Positions 17,009 through 25,456 of a stretch of DNA of 64,000 nt are shown here, one piece after another. This DNA is from Akkermansia sp. (lineage in GTDB: Bacteria; Verrucomicrobiota; Verrucomicrobiia; Verrucomicrobiales; Akkermansiaceae). Every line of letters begins with the position of its first letter. The first letter of the stretch is position 1. The stretch spans positions 1-64,000 of the forward strand of contig JAFQDN010000050.1 in assembly GCA_017415995.1 (NCBI GenBank), in the 5' to 3' direction. The translations under genes and the position numbers were made by a program. Below the pieces are notes generated by a model that was not told the origin of the DNA, ran no database searches, and saw nothing but the letters and a program-made list of their open reading frames with translations.

Positions 17009-17977
17009 TTACAGACAACCGTGTTCTCTCCCCCAATTTGCTAATTTCTCCGCTTCATCTATGCTCATCTTCCGAAGATCATTGTGCGTGGGAACAACTA
17101 CCGGCTTCCAATATTCACCGAAACAATACCATAACCATACCTCCGCGTTATTCGGCGCATAAAACGTTTTCCCTTCAAACTCAATTTCTCGCAGCGGGAA
17201 TACATCTTTTGTTCTGTACAGTCGGGGCTTCGGTTGTACGGTGCAGTCCAAACTCATGAACATGCGGGATGTTTCATGTTCTGATTTGAGCGGGGCTTCC
17301 AACTCTCTGGTGAAGTCATCCAGTCGTCTCCAAGCGTTGAAGTTGACTTCGTCCTCGCACAGTTTGCGCTCGATTTTTGCTTCAATTCCCTGCTCAATGG
17401 CTTTTATGGCATCTTCTGAACTAACCTCTTCCTTCAGGTACATGATGGGGAAAATGTCGACCATGAAGAACATTTTATGGCGTTCTCCTTTTTGGTATAC
17501 TCTGCAAAAATCTTGCTCGTTATCTAATGCAAACGCTTTGTTCATGACTCTCCCGAAGAAACCGGGAGGTTTAAAGTAGACGTAATCTCCTTTCAGTTCT
17601 TGCGGGGCTATTTCTGCAAATTTAAGTGCATCTTCGTACGGCATCGAGATATCCACATCATCATCCCACGGAATGAATCCCTTGTGTCTTACTGCTCCGA
17701 GCAACGTCCCATAGTCCAGCCAGTACCGCAGACCATGCTTCCGGCATATGCGGTCTACTTCCTCCAGTATATCCAGCTCCAATAGCTGTACCACGCGCGC
17801 CAACCCTCCTACTTTCGGCATGTTTGCAACATCGATGCTCCATTCCTGTGTAAGCTGCATCTTGTCGACTTGCGTTAATTTTCGGGGCGCCGTTTTCATG
17901 AAACGTCGTCTGTATATTCTCCTTCGTTTCTTTCCGGGGATAAACGAAGTTAATAATCTGATGAAAAGTCTTTTCAT
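17009..17977 (-). CDS. LicD/fukutin-family phosphotransferase (first copy)
   Basis: A 322-residue LicD-family protein. The N-terminus is strongly basic (KKRRRIYRRRFMK). The family core is seen as YWLDYGTLLGAVRHKGFIPW followed by DDDVDI (metal-binding acidic residues) at about 85-110, with MFFMVDIFPIMY further on. LicD proteins transfer phosphocholine, and the related fukutins transfer ribitol phosphate from a CDP donor. Next to a CDP-forming enzyme, a role in attaching a phospho-substituent to a surface glycan is likely. It lies 12 bp before the fusion gene and 19 bp after the second LicD gene. Confidence 0.85.
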   Translation of the reverse strand: MKRLFIRLLTSFIPGKKRRRIYRRRFMKTAPRKLTQVDKMQLTQEWSIDVANMPKVGGLARVVQLLELDILEEVDRICRKHGLRYWLDYGTLLGAVRHKGFIPWDDDVDISMPYEDALKFAEIAPQELKGDYVYFKPPGFFGRVMNKAFALDNEQDFCRVYQKGERHKMFFMVDIFPIMYLKEEVSSEDAIKAIEQGIEAKIERKLCEDEVNFNAWRRLDDFTRELEAPLKSEHETSRMFMSLDCTVQPKPRLYRTKDVFPLREIEFEGKTFYAPNNAEVWLWYCFGEYWKPVVVPTHNDLRKMSIDEAEKLANWGREHGCL

Positions 17978-17996
17978 AATGTCTCTCTATCGGAAG

Positions 17997-18884
17997 TTAT
18001 TGCATGTAATTTGCGAAAATGCGCCTGGTTTCGCTGTCCATTTTAGGAACTGTTGAAGCCGTTCGGAAAAAGGATGGCCATAGCATGAAGTCTCCGTATA
18101 TGTCGGTCAGATATTCAATGTATTTGCCGGGAACTTTGAACTCTAAACCTTCGAAACTAATCTTGCCGAGAGGGAACAATATGTCTTCTCTTATTATCAT
18201 GTGTCGGCATCCTGTGATATAGGATTCTGCCCCTCGTACGTAAATGGTTCTGTCCCCATGGCCTTCTTTTTCTTTCTGTTCTAAGTATGCTAAAATTTTC
18301 TTCTGATATGTTTGGTTGAAGGCAGGCTGTTTTTGGTTGAATTTAAACATATCTCTATCAATCATTGAGGCTTCTTGTTCTGTTTGACCTTTCACCGATT
18401 GATAGCCGAAAATGTCAATGTGCAATGAATAGCCCGGTAATTGCATCACGACAAATCGGACAAGCGCATTTTCTCCGTTTATCATTTCGCACGTGATGTC
18501 GTTTTCTTTTGCCATTTGGAGGAGTTTGTCCCGGTCTTCTCTGCGTATGGCAATATCCACATCTTCGTCCCAAGGGATGAATCCTTTATGCCGAACAGCT
18601 CCCAACAGTGTGCCGAAATCCAGCCAGTACGGAATTTGATACCGATCCATCATGTCGGTATAGTATTTAAGCTTATTCAAGAGCTCAAGCTGCACTCCTC
18701 TCAGTATTCCCGTCGCAGCGGGACAATCTCCGGGATAGCTCATGTGCATGAGCATCGTCTTTATGTGCTCTACATCTTTTTGTAGCTTATCCGTTTTTGT
18801 CTCAAATCCTTTCCACTGCCTAAGGCGGTGGCGTAAATTCTTATTAGGAATCAACAGTGCCAGTAATTTGACGAAAAACTTCAT
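17997..18884 (-). CDS. LicD/fukutin-family phosphotransferase (second copy)
   Basis: A 295-residue LicD protein and first gene of the operon LicD-LicD-fusion-SDR. The core motif YWLDFGTLLGAVRHKGFIPW with the following DEDVDI matches the first copy, but the N-terminal 60 residues and the C-terminal half differ, so the two probably use different acceptors. LHIDIFGYQS and YITGCRHMIIREDILFPL follow. A polypurine ribosome binding region (AGGAAAGGAAA) lies before the ATG at 18884, and a good promoter is about 50 bp further upstream. Confidence 0.85.
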   Translation of the reverse strand: MKFFVKLLALLIPNKNLRHRLRQWKGFETKTDKLQKDVEHIKTMLMHMSYPGDCPAATGILRGVQLELLNKLKYYTDMMDRYQIPYWLDFGTLLGAVRHKGFIPWDEDVDIAIRREDRDKLLQMAKENDITCEMINGENALVRFVVMQLPGYSLHIDIFGYQSVKGQTEQEASMIDRDMFKFNQKQPAFNQTYQKKILAYLEQKEKEGHGDRTIYVRGAESYITGCRHMIIREDILFPLGKISFEGLEFKVPGKYIEYLTDIYGDFMLWPSFFRTASTVPKMDSETRRIFANYMQ

Positions 18885-19378
18885 TTGTTAATTTTCCTTT
18901 CCTGTACCTCAGAGCCTATGTATGGATCGTGTTAGTAGACTACTCGTTTTATTGTGACTTGTCAATATTAAATTTCACAAAACGAAAACATCCTGAGAGA
19001 ATGCCTTTATGCAGGAATTCTTGGAAAAGCAGGGCTCCCTCATGCTTGAGATTGCTGTCAGCTGTGGTTCTCGTCCCGATTTGGGTAGAGCGAAAGAAAA
19101 TTCGGTTCAGAACAAAGAGTCTTTCATGCGTTGCGTTGAGGAGTCTAAGTCGACAATCCGTTCCGGTGCTGTTAACGACCTCAAGGAGGTCGATGCTTAC
19201 TACTTGCCATTAAGTTTACTTATTTTGGTGTTATTTGTTAATGATAAAATTGATGACTCTGAAAAATTGCACAAAAATGGGCAATTAGGTCAAAAGTCTT
19301 GCAGTGGGGCGTGCGGTAATGAGGATGCGTACCAATTACCGCACAATTTGCTACAATGCTTTTTGTGGAGTACTTGCG
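18885..19378. other. Intergenic region between two glycan operons
   Basis: About 490 bp. It contains the LicD promoter and, at 19311-19344, a perfect 10-bp inverted repeat (GTGCGGTAAT / ATTACCGCAC, 14-nt loop) that could end the upstream minus-strand operon, though no T-run follows. A plus-strand frame at 19009-19482 is open but shows no recognisable domain and runs into the antisense of the next gene, so I do not call it. Confidence 0.5.
18937..18965 (-). promoter_or_regulatory. Promoter for the LicD operon
   Basis: TTGACA (18965-18960) and TAGTCT (18942-18937) on the minus strand are separated by 17 bp, about 50 bp before the LicD start codon. Confidence 0.7.
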
Positions 19379-20653
19379 TTAGTTTTTTAAGGCATCGAGA
19401 CGAATTTGAGTGTTCGCCATACGCTGAAGAATTTTTTTTCGTTTTTCACGGTATTTTGTCTTGGCTTTGCCGAAAAGGATGAAGGATAGCAAATAATATC
19501 GCATCTGTTTTCGCCTCATCTTGTTGATTTCCCTTTCTAATCGTTTGGCTTTAGTGTGGCAAGCGATGAGTTTTGTGTCTTTTAAGGAGCCATTGCGGAG
19601 AGTATTGAAAATAAGTTCTCTATTTACCGGGTAAGGTAATACTTCCGGACACTGGCGGTTCATGATGTGTTGACTCTTAGTAGGGTGAATGATGAGCTGT
19701 TCTTTAATGCTTTCTACAGCCTCTGCGCCTCTTTCAGAGTTAACCAAAACTCCTGATATGCCCTGTGCTAGAGGCCAGTCCGGATGATAATTTGCAACCC
19801 CCCAGTAATCACATATCGAAATATCACCGGGGCGTGAAGTTGTTCTGTGAGGACATCTGTAACAGCTGGTGTTAAGCATGGTGTCGCTCAAGAACAGTTG
19901 CATGAATGAGTCCGCATTACTTCGATGGGATACTCTGCTGCCATTTTCGAAATACAGAGCAATATGTGAGAGCCCCGGATCCCACCCTTCCGGTTTTTCT
20001 CTCATGCGTACGCGTACAACCTTGTCGTTTTGTTTCAATTCTGATTCTTGAATGTATTTTTGCAGAATGAGACGAGAAGGGGTTCCATGGCAAACGATGT
20101 CAACCGTTAATAAGTTTTCCGGAATGGTTTTCAAGTATTTCTTCAATGCGTATACTTGGCAGGGGGTACCGGTAAACAAGACTTTACGCTTTTTTTTCAG
20201 TTCATGTTTTACCTGTCGGTAGATTTTTCCGACAATTGCCGGAACATATTTAGAGCCTCGCATTGCTGCCAGTTCTTCTTCTGTTTCTGCTGAGGTAAAT
20301 ACCGCTGTATCCGGGGTTTGCCAAACCACCCCGAAAATAATTCCTCCTTCGTTCAATACACTACGTGCGAGAGCTGTAAATATACCACCACTGCTACTTT
20401 GTTGGAGGATATCTTCATCCTTCATCCATGCTCCATAAGCTATGGGATGATTCTCTGCTTTTTCTGCTTGTTCAGACTCTTCCAATGCGGGGCATTGCCG
20501 TAAGCACATACCGCAGTTGATGCATGCTTCAGTGTTAACCTCCGGTTCAAGAAATCCGTATTTGTTCCATACCATTGTAATTGCGTCTTTGGGGCATAAA
20601 TTGGCGCATAATGCGCAACCTGCACAATTTTCGGGAGCTACTATGTGATTCAT
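19379..20653 (-). CDS. FrhB-like iron-sulfur protein of a polysaccharide locus
   Basis: A 424-residue protein of the coenzyme F420 hydrogenase/dehydrogenase beta-subunit family. Two 4Fe-4S ferredoxin motifs are at the N-terminus (CAGCALCANLCPKDA and CINCGMCLRQCPAL). They are followed by the family region QSSSGGIFTALARS, the FTGTPCQVYALKKYL segment and a late CYRCPHRTTSRPGDISICDYW cysteine cluster. F420 use is not implied; members in gut bacteria are common in capsule loci beside pyruvyl transferases, where they may reduce a flavin-bound or sugar substrate. The basic C-terminus (KMRRKQMRYY, KYREKRKKIL) may bind the membrane. It starts 10 bp after the pyruvyl transferase stop. Confidence 0.85.
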   Translation of the reverse strand: MNHIVAPENCAGCALCANLCPKDAITMVWNKYGFLEPEVNTEACINCGMCLRQCPALEESEQAEKAENHPIAYGAWMKDEDILQQSSSGGIFTALARSVLNEGGIIFGVVWQTPDTAVFTSAETEEELAAMRGSKYVPAIVGKIYRQVKHELKKKRKVLFTGTPCQVYALKKYLKTIPENLLTVDIVCHGTPSRLILQKYIQESELKQNDKVVRVRMREKPEGWDPGLSHIALYFENGSRVSHRSNADSFMQLFLSDTMLNTSCYRCPHRTTSRPGDISICDYWGVANYHPDWPLAQGISGVLVNSERGAEAVESIKEQLIIHPTKSQHIMNRQCPEVLPYPVNRELIFNTLRNGSLKDTKLIACHTKAKRLEREINKMRRKQMRYYLLSFILFGKAKTKYREKRKKILQRMANTQIRLDALKN

Positions 20654-20663
20654 TGTTTGTTGA

Positions 20664-21809
20664 TTAATTGTTGAATGTTTCTTGAATGATGTCGCTAAGG
20701 TAGCTCTTGGCTTGAGTTCGCATAGAGTCAACTCTCCGGTCTACGCTTTCCCAATCAATGGCGTTTTCTTGCAGAGGTGTGGATTCATCTACAATCCACC
20801 TATTGGTAATGCCGACTTTATCCAAAAGATTTTTTACACGCTCGTTCACTTTCCCATCTGTTAAATGCAGTTGTGACCAGAAGTTTTTGTGGAAAAGGAT
20901 GCTGAATACAGTTCCATGGAAAGAGTTGGTGATAACGTATTTTGCATTGGCAAAAAGCGAGATAAAATCCTGAGGCGAACTTTCCATAACCGGAGTATAT
21001 CGATATTTTCTGAATTGTTTGCCGTAAATCGTAGAATAGGAATAATAATTGGAGGATAAATATACAATCTTCAATCCTGTCTTCTTTTTTAGCTCAGTGG
21101 CTTTTTTGAGTAACAAATCTGCCTTCTTAACGTGGTAGATAAGGATGTAAGAATCGTCCTGAACTTTGCTTGCTATTTTGTTCCAGTCTGAGGCCGTAAG
21201 TAAGAGTGCTGGATCGCAGTGTTCGTAAGCTTCTCCCAATTGGAGTTTTCGTATAATATCGATACCACTTTGTTCTCGTACGGAAATTTTTTTGAAATTC
21301 TCCAGACGCTTCCGATATTCGGCTGATAAGTCTTGAGGTAGTTCTTTGAAAGCAAAACTTGCTGCATATGAATATTTTTCGGAGCCTGATGGTAAGTCCA
21401 TATAGAGGAAAAAAGCTTGGTCAAAATTGGCGCATGTGTTATTCCAGACTTGGTCGCTGCCACATATCCACGTGCGTATGCCGCTGTTTTGAATAATTTC
21501 TTGCAATTCCTGAAGGTTATGAGCGGTGCCCGGGTGCAAATTCAGCTCTTTTTCAGCGAACTGTTCGAATTTGCGATTTCTCGTTTCTTTCAGTTCTACA
21601 ATTTCTTTGTGCCTTAACCATGATTTGATGTGCCAAATGGAGAAGGGCTCAAGTGTTGGGTAGTACCGAGTCCTGAAATAACTCGGAAAGTAGTCAATGG
21701 TGGTAGGAGACCCTCCGAGTTGTTCGAGGGTTTTATTGAGTGCATAACACTGCAAAACGGCACCGTAATTGCAGGCTCGATGAAAGGTAAGAATCCCTAT
21801 TTTTTTCAT
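20664..21809 (-). CDS. Polysaccharide pyruvyl transferase family protein
   Basis: A 381-residue polysaccharide pyruvyl transferase family protein. It starts MKKIGILTFHRACNYGAVLQ, a hallmark N-terminus of this family, and continues with TWICGSDQVWNNTCANFDQA, KISVREQSGIDIIRKL, YVITNSFHGTVFSILFHKNF and WIVDES. It probably adds a pyruvate ketal to a surface glycan. The start is the ATG at 21809; an in-frame GTG at 21818 is possible but overlaps the upstream stop. It is the middle gene of the operon glycosyltransferase, pyruvyl transferase, FrhB-like protein, and so may switch together with the phase-variable first gene through polarity. Confidence 0.85.
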   Translation of the reverse strand: MKKIGILTFHRACNYGAVLQCYALNKTLEQLGGSPTTIDYFPSYFRTRYYPTLEPFSIWHIKSWLRHKEIVELKETRNRKFEQFAEKELNLHPGTAHNLQELQEIIQNSGIRTWICGSDQVWNNTCANFDQAFFLYMDLPSGSEKYSYAASFAFKELPQDLSAEYRKRLENFKKISVREQSGIDIIRKLQLGEAYEHCDPALLLTASDWNKIASKVQDDSYILIYHVKKADLLLKKATELKKKTGLKIVYLSSNYYSYSTIYGKQFRKYRYTPVMESSPQDFISLFANAKYVITNSFHGTVFSILFHKNFWSQLHLTDGKVNERVKNLLDKVGITNRWIVDESTPLQENAIDWESVDRRVDSMRTQAKSYLSDIIQETFNN

Positions 21810-21810
21810 T

Positions 21811-22965
21811 TTAGTCACTTATTTTAATGGCTTTTCTCCTTTTTATAGTAATGCCAAGAATGCTGATTTTGCTGCCTCCGTGATTCCACTCCATACGGAA
21901 AAAAGGTATTCCGAAAAATCTTAATGTAACTTTGTAAGTTCCCGAGCTTATAAAGAGTTTGGTCCATTTGGCTCGTGGTTTTAAGCAGGACCATAGCCTT
22001 AATTTGTTGAGAAATCCCTTATAGAGCCCGTATTCCCGAACGAAACGATTGGCCTTTTCATATGCATCCGGTAATAATTCTGTGGGGACGTTATTGTATA
22101 CGCGTTCATGGATTACTCTGAAGCATATCCAAGCAGAGAATAAAGATAGCTTATGTTCAAGTTTTAATTTCCGGAAATTTTGCAGTAAGTAATCAAGCGC
22201 AGGGAAGCCATCCATGGCCTTTGAACTTTTTGCTCGTAATTGCCACATAACACTGTTGCTTCTTTGCCGGTAATTATATAAAACCTCATCGGTAATGTAG
22301 ATGTGTTCTCCAAGAAGCTCAGCGTACAGGGTTTGTAAGAATACAATATCTTCAAACCAGGTTGGAGGAAATCGTAATTGGAGGCGTTCTATGAGCTCTC
22401 TTCTGATAAACTTTGTCCACAAGTAATTGTGTCTGGCAAATCCCCATTGCAATTCCGGTGTTAATTGGTATAGCCCAGCAGAAATTCGAAAACTCACCGG
22501 GAGGTGTTCACTCAAGCTTTCCCCGTTTTCTGAAACCTTTCTGTAACCGAAGTGCAGTAATGTTGTTTGATATTGTTGCGCTAATGCTACACATCGCTCT
22601 ACAGCATCAGTTTCTAACCAGTCATCACTATCTATAAGCATCACCCATTCTCCCTGAGCTAAATCGAGCCCCTTGTTTCGAACAATGGGATGACCGGTGT
22701 TTTCTTGGACAATGAGTTTTATTCTAGGGTCGGCCTCTGCGTATTCTTTCAAAATGTTCGGGGTATCATCCTCACTGCCGTCATCCACACAGATAATTTG
22801 TAAATTTTTGTATGTCTGATTGACAACACTATCCATACACTGCCCGATGTATGGCGCGACATTGTATGCCGGTATGATAATTGAGACTAATGGACATTCA
22901 GAATGACCGCAGCTTTCAATGTTCGGAGAGTGATACCCCCCCCCTTTTTTTTGTAACTTGTTCAT
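21811..22965 (-). CDS. Family 2 glycosyltransferase with homopolymeric tract in its 5' end
   Basis: A 384-residue GT2 glycosyltransferase. The GT-A domain begins VSIIIPAYNVAPYIGQCMDS and has CVDDGSEDDT, IVRNKGLDLAQGEW and the DxD motif MLIDSDDW; it then continues through FPPTWFEDIVF and a C-terminal helical region. Codons 5-10 consist of a run of eight A followed by nine G on the coding strand, encoding QKKGGG. This is just upstream of the catalytic domain, a typical site for slipped-strand phase variation. First gene of a three-gene operon under a strong promoter. The start at 22965 fits the tract being translated. Confidence 0.85.
   Translation of the reverse strand: MNKLQKKGGGYHSPNIESCGHSECPLVSIIIPAYNVAPYIGQCMDSVVNQTYKNLQIICVDDGSEDDTPNILKEYAEADPRIKLIVQENTGHPIVRNKGLDLAQGEWVMLIDSDDWLETDAVERCVALAQQYQTTLLHFGYRKVSENGESLSEHLPVSFRISAGLYQLTPELQWGFARHNYLWTKFIRRELIERLQLRFPPTWFEDIVFLQTLYAELLGEHIYITDEVLYNYRQRSNSVMWQLRAKSSKAMDGFPALDYLLQNFRKLKLEHKLSLFSAWICFRVIHERVYNNVPTELLPDAYEKANRFVREYGLYKGFLNKLRLWSCLKPRAKWTKLFISSGTYKVTLRFFGIPFFRMEWNHGGSKISILGITIKRRKAIKISD
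22936..22952 (-). repeat. Homopolymeric tract G9 and A8 inside the glycosyltransferase gene
   Basis: On the plus strand nine C (22936-22944) are followed by eight T (22945-22952); the coding strand reads A8 then G9. In the present state the frame is open. Confidence 0.9.
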
Positions 22966-23002
22966 AATTAATGTTTTGCGTGTGTGTTCCGTGTGTATAT
23001 TC

Positions 23003-23031
23003 AGTATAGTACAACCATTATCTCCTGTCAA
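23003..23031 (-). promoter_or_regulatory. Strong promoter of the glycosyltransferase operon
   Basis: TTGACA (23031-23026) and TATACT (23008-23003) on the minus strand, 17-bp spacing, about 38 bp before the start codon. The leader ends AAAACATTAATTATGAA, similar to the leader of the ATP-grasp gene at 11324. Confidence 0.8.
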
Positions 23032-23086
23032 TAAGATTTTTTCATAATCTGCGGACTTTGGGCTAAGTGCGGATATTTAAATGCGT

Positions 23087-23899
23087 TTATACGGCTGAGA
23101 GCTTAGCGTGTTTGATGAGGTCTTCTTCCGTCAGGGCGTGGAGCTCATCTAACAACAGGGCAGCAAAGGTGCCGGGGTGCGGAGCATTTGCAGCTGCTTT
23201 TTCACCGGCGAGGCCGAGAATGGCGGCGCAGGCAACAGCGGCGTGAAGCGGGGTATCCGCCACCGCCAAGCAAGCGGCGCAGAGTGCCCCCATGGCGCAG
23301 CCTACGCCGGTAACACGGGTCATGAGCGGGTGTCCGTTGCCGCATGCAACGGTGGTGGTGCCATCCGTGGCGTAATCCGTTTCGCCTGTCACCAGCACGG
23401 CAGCGCCGGTACGGTGCGCCAATGCCTGAGCAGCTGCTATGGCAGCCTCGCTTTCGGCTGCACTTTCTACCCCTCGGCACAGGGCTCCCTGTTCGCCCGC
23501 CAGCGCGATGATTTCCGAGGCATTGCCGCGAATCATGGCCGGGGGGGTGGCGAGTAACTGCTCACAAAATTGCGTACGGAATTTCAGCAAGCCCACCGCC
23601 ACGGGGTCCAGCACCCAGGGGACTCCCGCCCCTGTGGCATCCGTAACAGCTTGTCGCATGGTGGCAGCTTGCGCCTCGGAAAGGGTACCGAGATTCACCA
23701 GCATGCCATTAGCGCAGCTGTACAGTAAGTCGCGTATTTCCTCCGGGTGCGTGAGCATGACCGGTACTGCCCCCGTCGCCAGCAGCATGTTAGCCGTGAT
23801 GTTTTGCACCACGTTATTGGTGAGGCTGAGGATGAGCGGTTTGTGCGCTCTCAAGGTGCGGAGTGTGTTCGCCGCAATCTCGGCATAGTTGGTGCTCAT
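23087..23899 (-). CDS. thiM: Hydroxyethylthiazole kinase
   Basis: A 270-residue ThiM that phosphorylates 4-methyl-5-(2-hydroxyethyl)thiazole for thiamine salvage. Family features are LSLTNNVVQNITANMLLATG near the N-terminus, PWVLDPVAVG, MIRGNASEI, VLVTGETDYATDG and the catalytic/anion-hole region RVTGVGCAMGAL with its Cys. The length is normal. It overlaps thiE by 4 bp (ATGA) and is the last gene of the operon. Together with ThiE it allows thiazole salvage; no thiC or thiD is in the window. Confidence 0.95.
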   Translation of the reverse strand: MSTNYAEIAANTLRTLRAHKPLILSLTNNVVQNITANMLLATGAVPVMLTHPEEIRDLLYSCANGMLVNLGTLSEAQAATMRQAVTDATGAGVPWVLDPVAVGLLKFRTQFCEQLLATPPAMIRGNASEIIALAGEQGALCRGVESAAESEAAIAAAQALAHRTGAAVLVTGETDYATDGTTTVACGNGHPLMTRVTGVGCAMGALCAACLAVADTPLHAAVACAAILGLAGEKAAANAPHPGTFAALLLDELHALTEEDLIKHAKLSAV

Positions 23900-24513
23900 G
23901 ACAGTTGCTGTGCAGCTGCGGTTGGGTTTTCTGCGGCGCAGATGGCGGAAACAACGGCAACTCCGGCAGCCAAGCCGGTCGCGCGGATGGCTGCTGTGCG
24001 CTCGGCATTCAGCCCACCGATGGCAACGATGGGCAGGGGACTCAATTTCGCCAGCTCTGCCCAGCCCTCTACCCCCATGGGAGGCGGTGCGTCGTCCTTT
24101 GTAATGGTCGGGAACACGGGGCCGCAGCCTATGTAGTCCACCAGCGCTGTGTCCACAGCTGCCATTTGTTCCGGCGTGGTCACTGTCAGACCCAGTATTT
24201 TATCCGGGCCGATGAGGGCGCGTGCTTGAGCTACCGGCATATCATCTTGTCCGATGTGGATGCCCTCCGCATCAATCTCCACCGCTAACGCTACGTTATC
24301 ATTGATGATGAGCGGTACTCCCACGCTGCGCAGGTACTGCTGCAAGGGCAGAACCTGCGCTTTTTGCTCGTCGTGAGTGAGTTTCTCGGAGCGGTATTGC
24401 ACAAGGGTAACACCGCCTTCCACGGCACGGCGAACGGTTTCCACTAAGCCATAGCGGCATCTCTCCACCTCATCCGTGACAAGGTACAAATGGTAATTGA
24501 TGTGGGGTTTCAT
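23896..24513 (-). CDS. thiE: Thiamine-phosphate synthase
   Basis: A 205-residue ThiE that condenses hydroxymethylpyrimidine diphosphate and thiazole phosphate to thiamine phosphate. TIM-barrel motifs are visible: YLVTDE at the start, VTLVQYRSE (phosphate site), PLIINDNVALAVEIDAEGIH followed by the GQDD motif, ILGLTVTT, DYIGCGPVFPTITK and PIVAIGGLN. It overlaps both cysK and thiM by 4 bp, so the three are translationally coupled. Confidence 0.95.
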   Translation of the reverse strand: MKPHINYHLYLVTDEVERCRYGLVETVRRAVEGGVTLVQYRSEKLTHDEQKAQVLPLQQYLRSVGVPLIINDNVALAVEIDAEGIHIGQDDMPVAQARALIGPDKILGLTVTTPEQMAAVDTALVDYIGCGPVFPTITKDDAPPPMGVEGWAELAKLSPLPIVAIGGLNAERTAAIRATGLAAGVAVVSAICAAENPTAAAQQLS

Positions 24514-25433
24514 CCGAAAAGCGGGGTTGAGTAGTAACGGTCAGCGGAATCCGGCAGGATAACGACAATGGTTTTGCCGACGTTTTCCGGGCGTAGAGCA
24601 ACTTGCGTGGCTGCCCATAAGGCCGCGCCGGAGGATATGCCCACTAGCACACCATCCCGCTGCCCGAGCTCTTTAGCCGTGGTAAAGGGTTGCTCGTTAT
24701 CCACGGTGACTATTTCATCATACACGCCGGTATCCAGCGTTGCCGGTATAAAATTCGCCCCTATTCCCTGAATGGCATGGGGAGCCGCCGTTCCCCCGCT
24801 GAGCAAGGGGGAGGCTGCAGGCTCTACGGCAATTACCTTCAGTTGAGGGTTCTTTTCTTTCAGATATTTGCCGGTGCCGCTCAGCGTGCCTCCGGTTCCG
24901 ACTGTTGCCACCAGAATATCCACCTTGCCGGCGGTATCCGCCCAAATTTCCGGGCCGGTTGTGGCATAATGCGCAGCGGGATTAGCCGGGTTGTCAAATT
25001 GTCCGGCTATGATGGCACCGGGAATTTGCTGCAACATCTCTTCCGCTTTGGAGATGCAGCCTCGCATGCCTTCAGCCCCGGGCGTGAGAACAATTTCCGC
25101 CCCGTATGCTCGCAGGATGTTGCGGCGCTCCACACTCATGGTATCGGGCATCACCATGATGGCACGGTATCCTCTGCCGGCAGCCAACGCTGCCAATCCG
25201 ATGCCGGTATTGCCACTGGTTGGTTCTATGATAGTGCCTCCCGGTGCCAGTTTTCCGCTTTTTTCCGCTGCATCTATGATGGAGCGAGCAACGCGGTCTT
25301 TTACTGAGCCGGCGGGGTTCAGGTACTCCAGTTTGCAGAGCAGCTTAGCCTGTAGCCTGTGGGCTGCGTTATAGTTTTGCGGTTCCAGCAAAGGCGTGTT
25401 CCCGATTAGGGAGGATATGGAGTGGTGTATCAT
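24510..25433 (-). CDS. cysK: Cysteine synthase (O-acetylserine sulfhydrylase)
   Basis: A 307-residue PLP enzyme making cysteine from O-acetylserine and sulfide. It has ISSLIGNTPLLE at the N-terminus, the PLP lysine in NPAGSVKDRVARS, the substrate loop EPTSGNTGIGLA, the phosphate-binding GTGGTLSGTGKYL and the C-terminal GVLVGISSGAALWAA. Length fits the CysK type without a CBS regulatory domain. It lies 23 bp after the sulfhydrylase gene and is coupled to thiE, so sulfur assimilation and thiamine formation share a transcript. Confidence 0.93.
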   Translation of the reverse strand: MIHHSISSLIGNTPLLEPQNYNAAHRLQAKLLCKLEYLNPAGSVKDRVARSIIDAAEKSGKLAPGGTIIEPTSGNTGIGLAALAAGRGYRAIMVMPDTMSVERRNILRAYGAEIVLTPGAEGMRGCISKAEEMLQQIPGAIIAGQFDNPANPAAHYATTGPEIWADTAGKVDILVATVGTGGTLSGTGKYLKEKNPQLKVIAVEPAASPLLSGGTAAPHAIQGIGANFIPATLDTGVYDEIVTVDNEQPFTTAKELGQRDGVLVGISSGAALWAATQVALRPENVGKTIVVILPDSADRYYSTPLFG

Positions 25434-25456
25434 CTCTGTAGATTATACTCTTTGTG

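Noticed and set aside
19009..19482. Open plus-strand frame of 157 codons between two glycan operons
   Set aside because: No recognisable domain, it contains an inverted repeat, and its last third is antisense to the FrhB-like gene. It is more likely chance.
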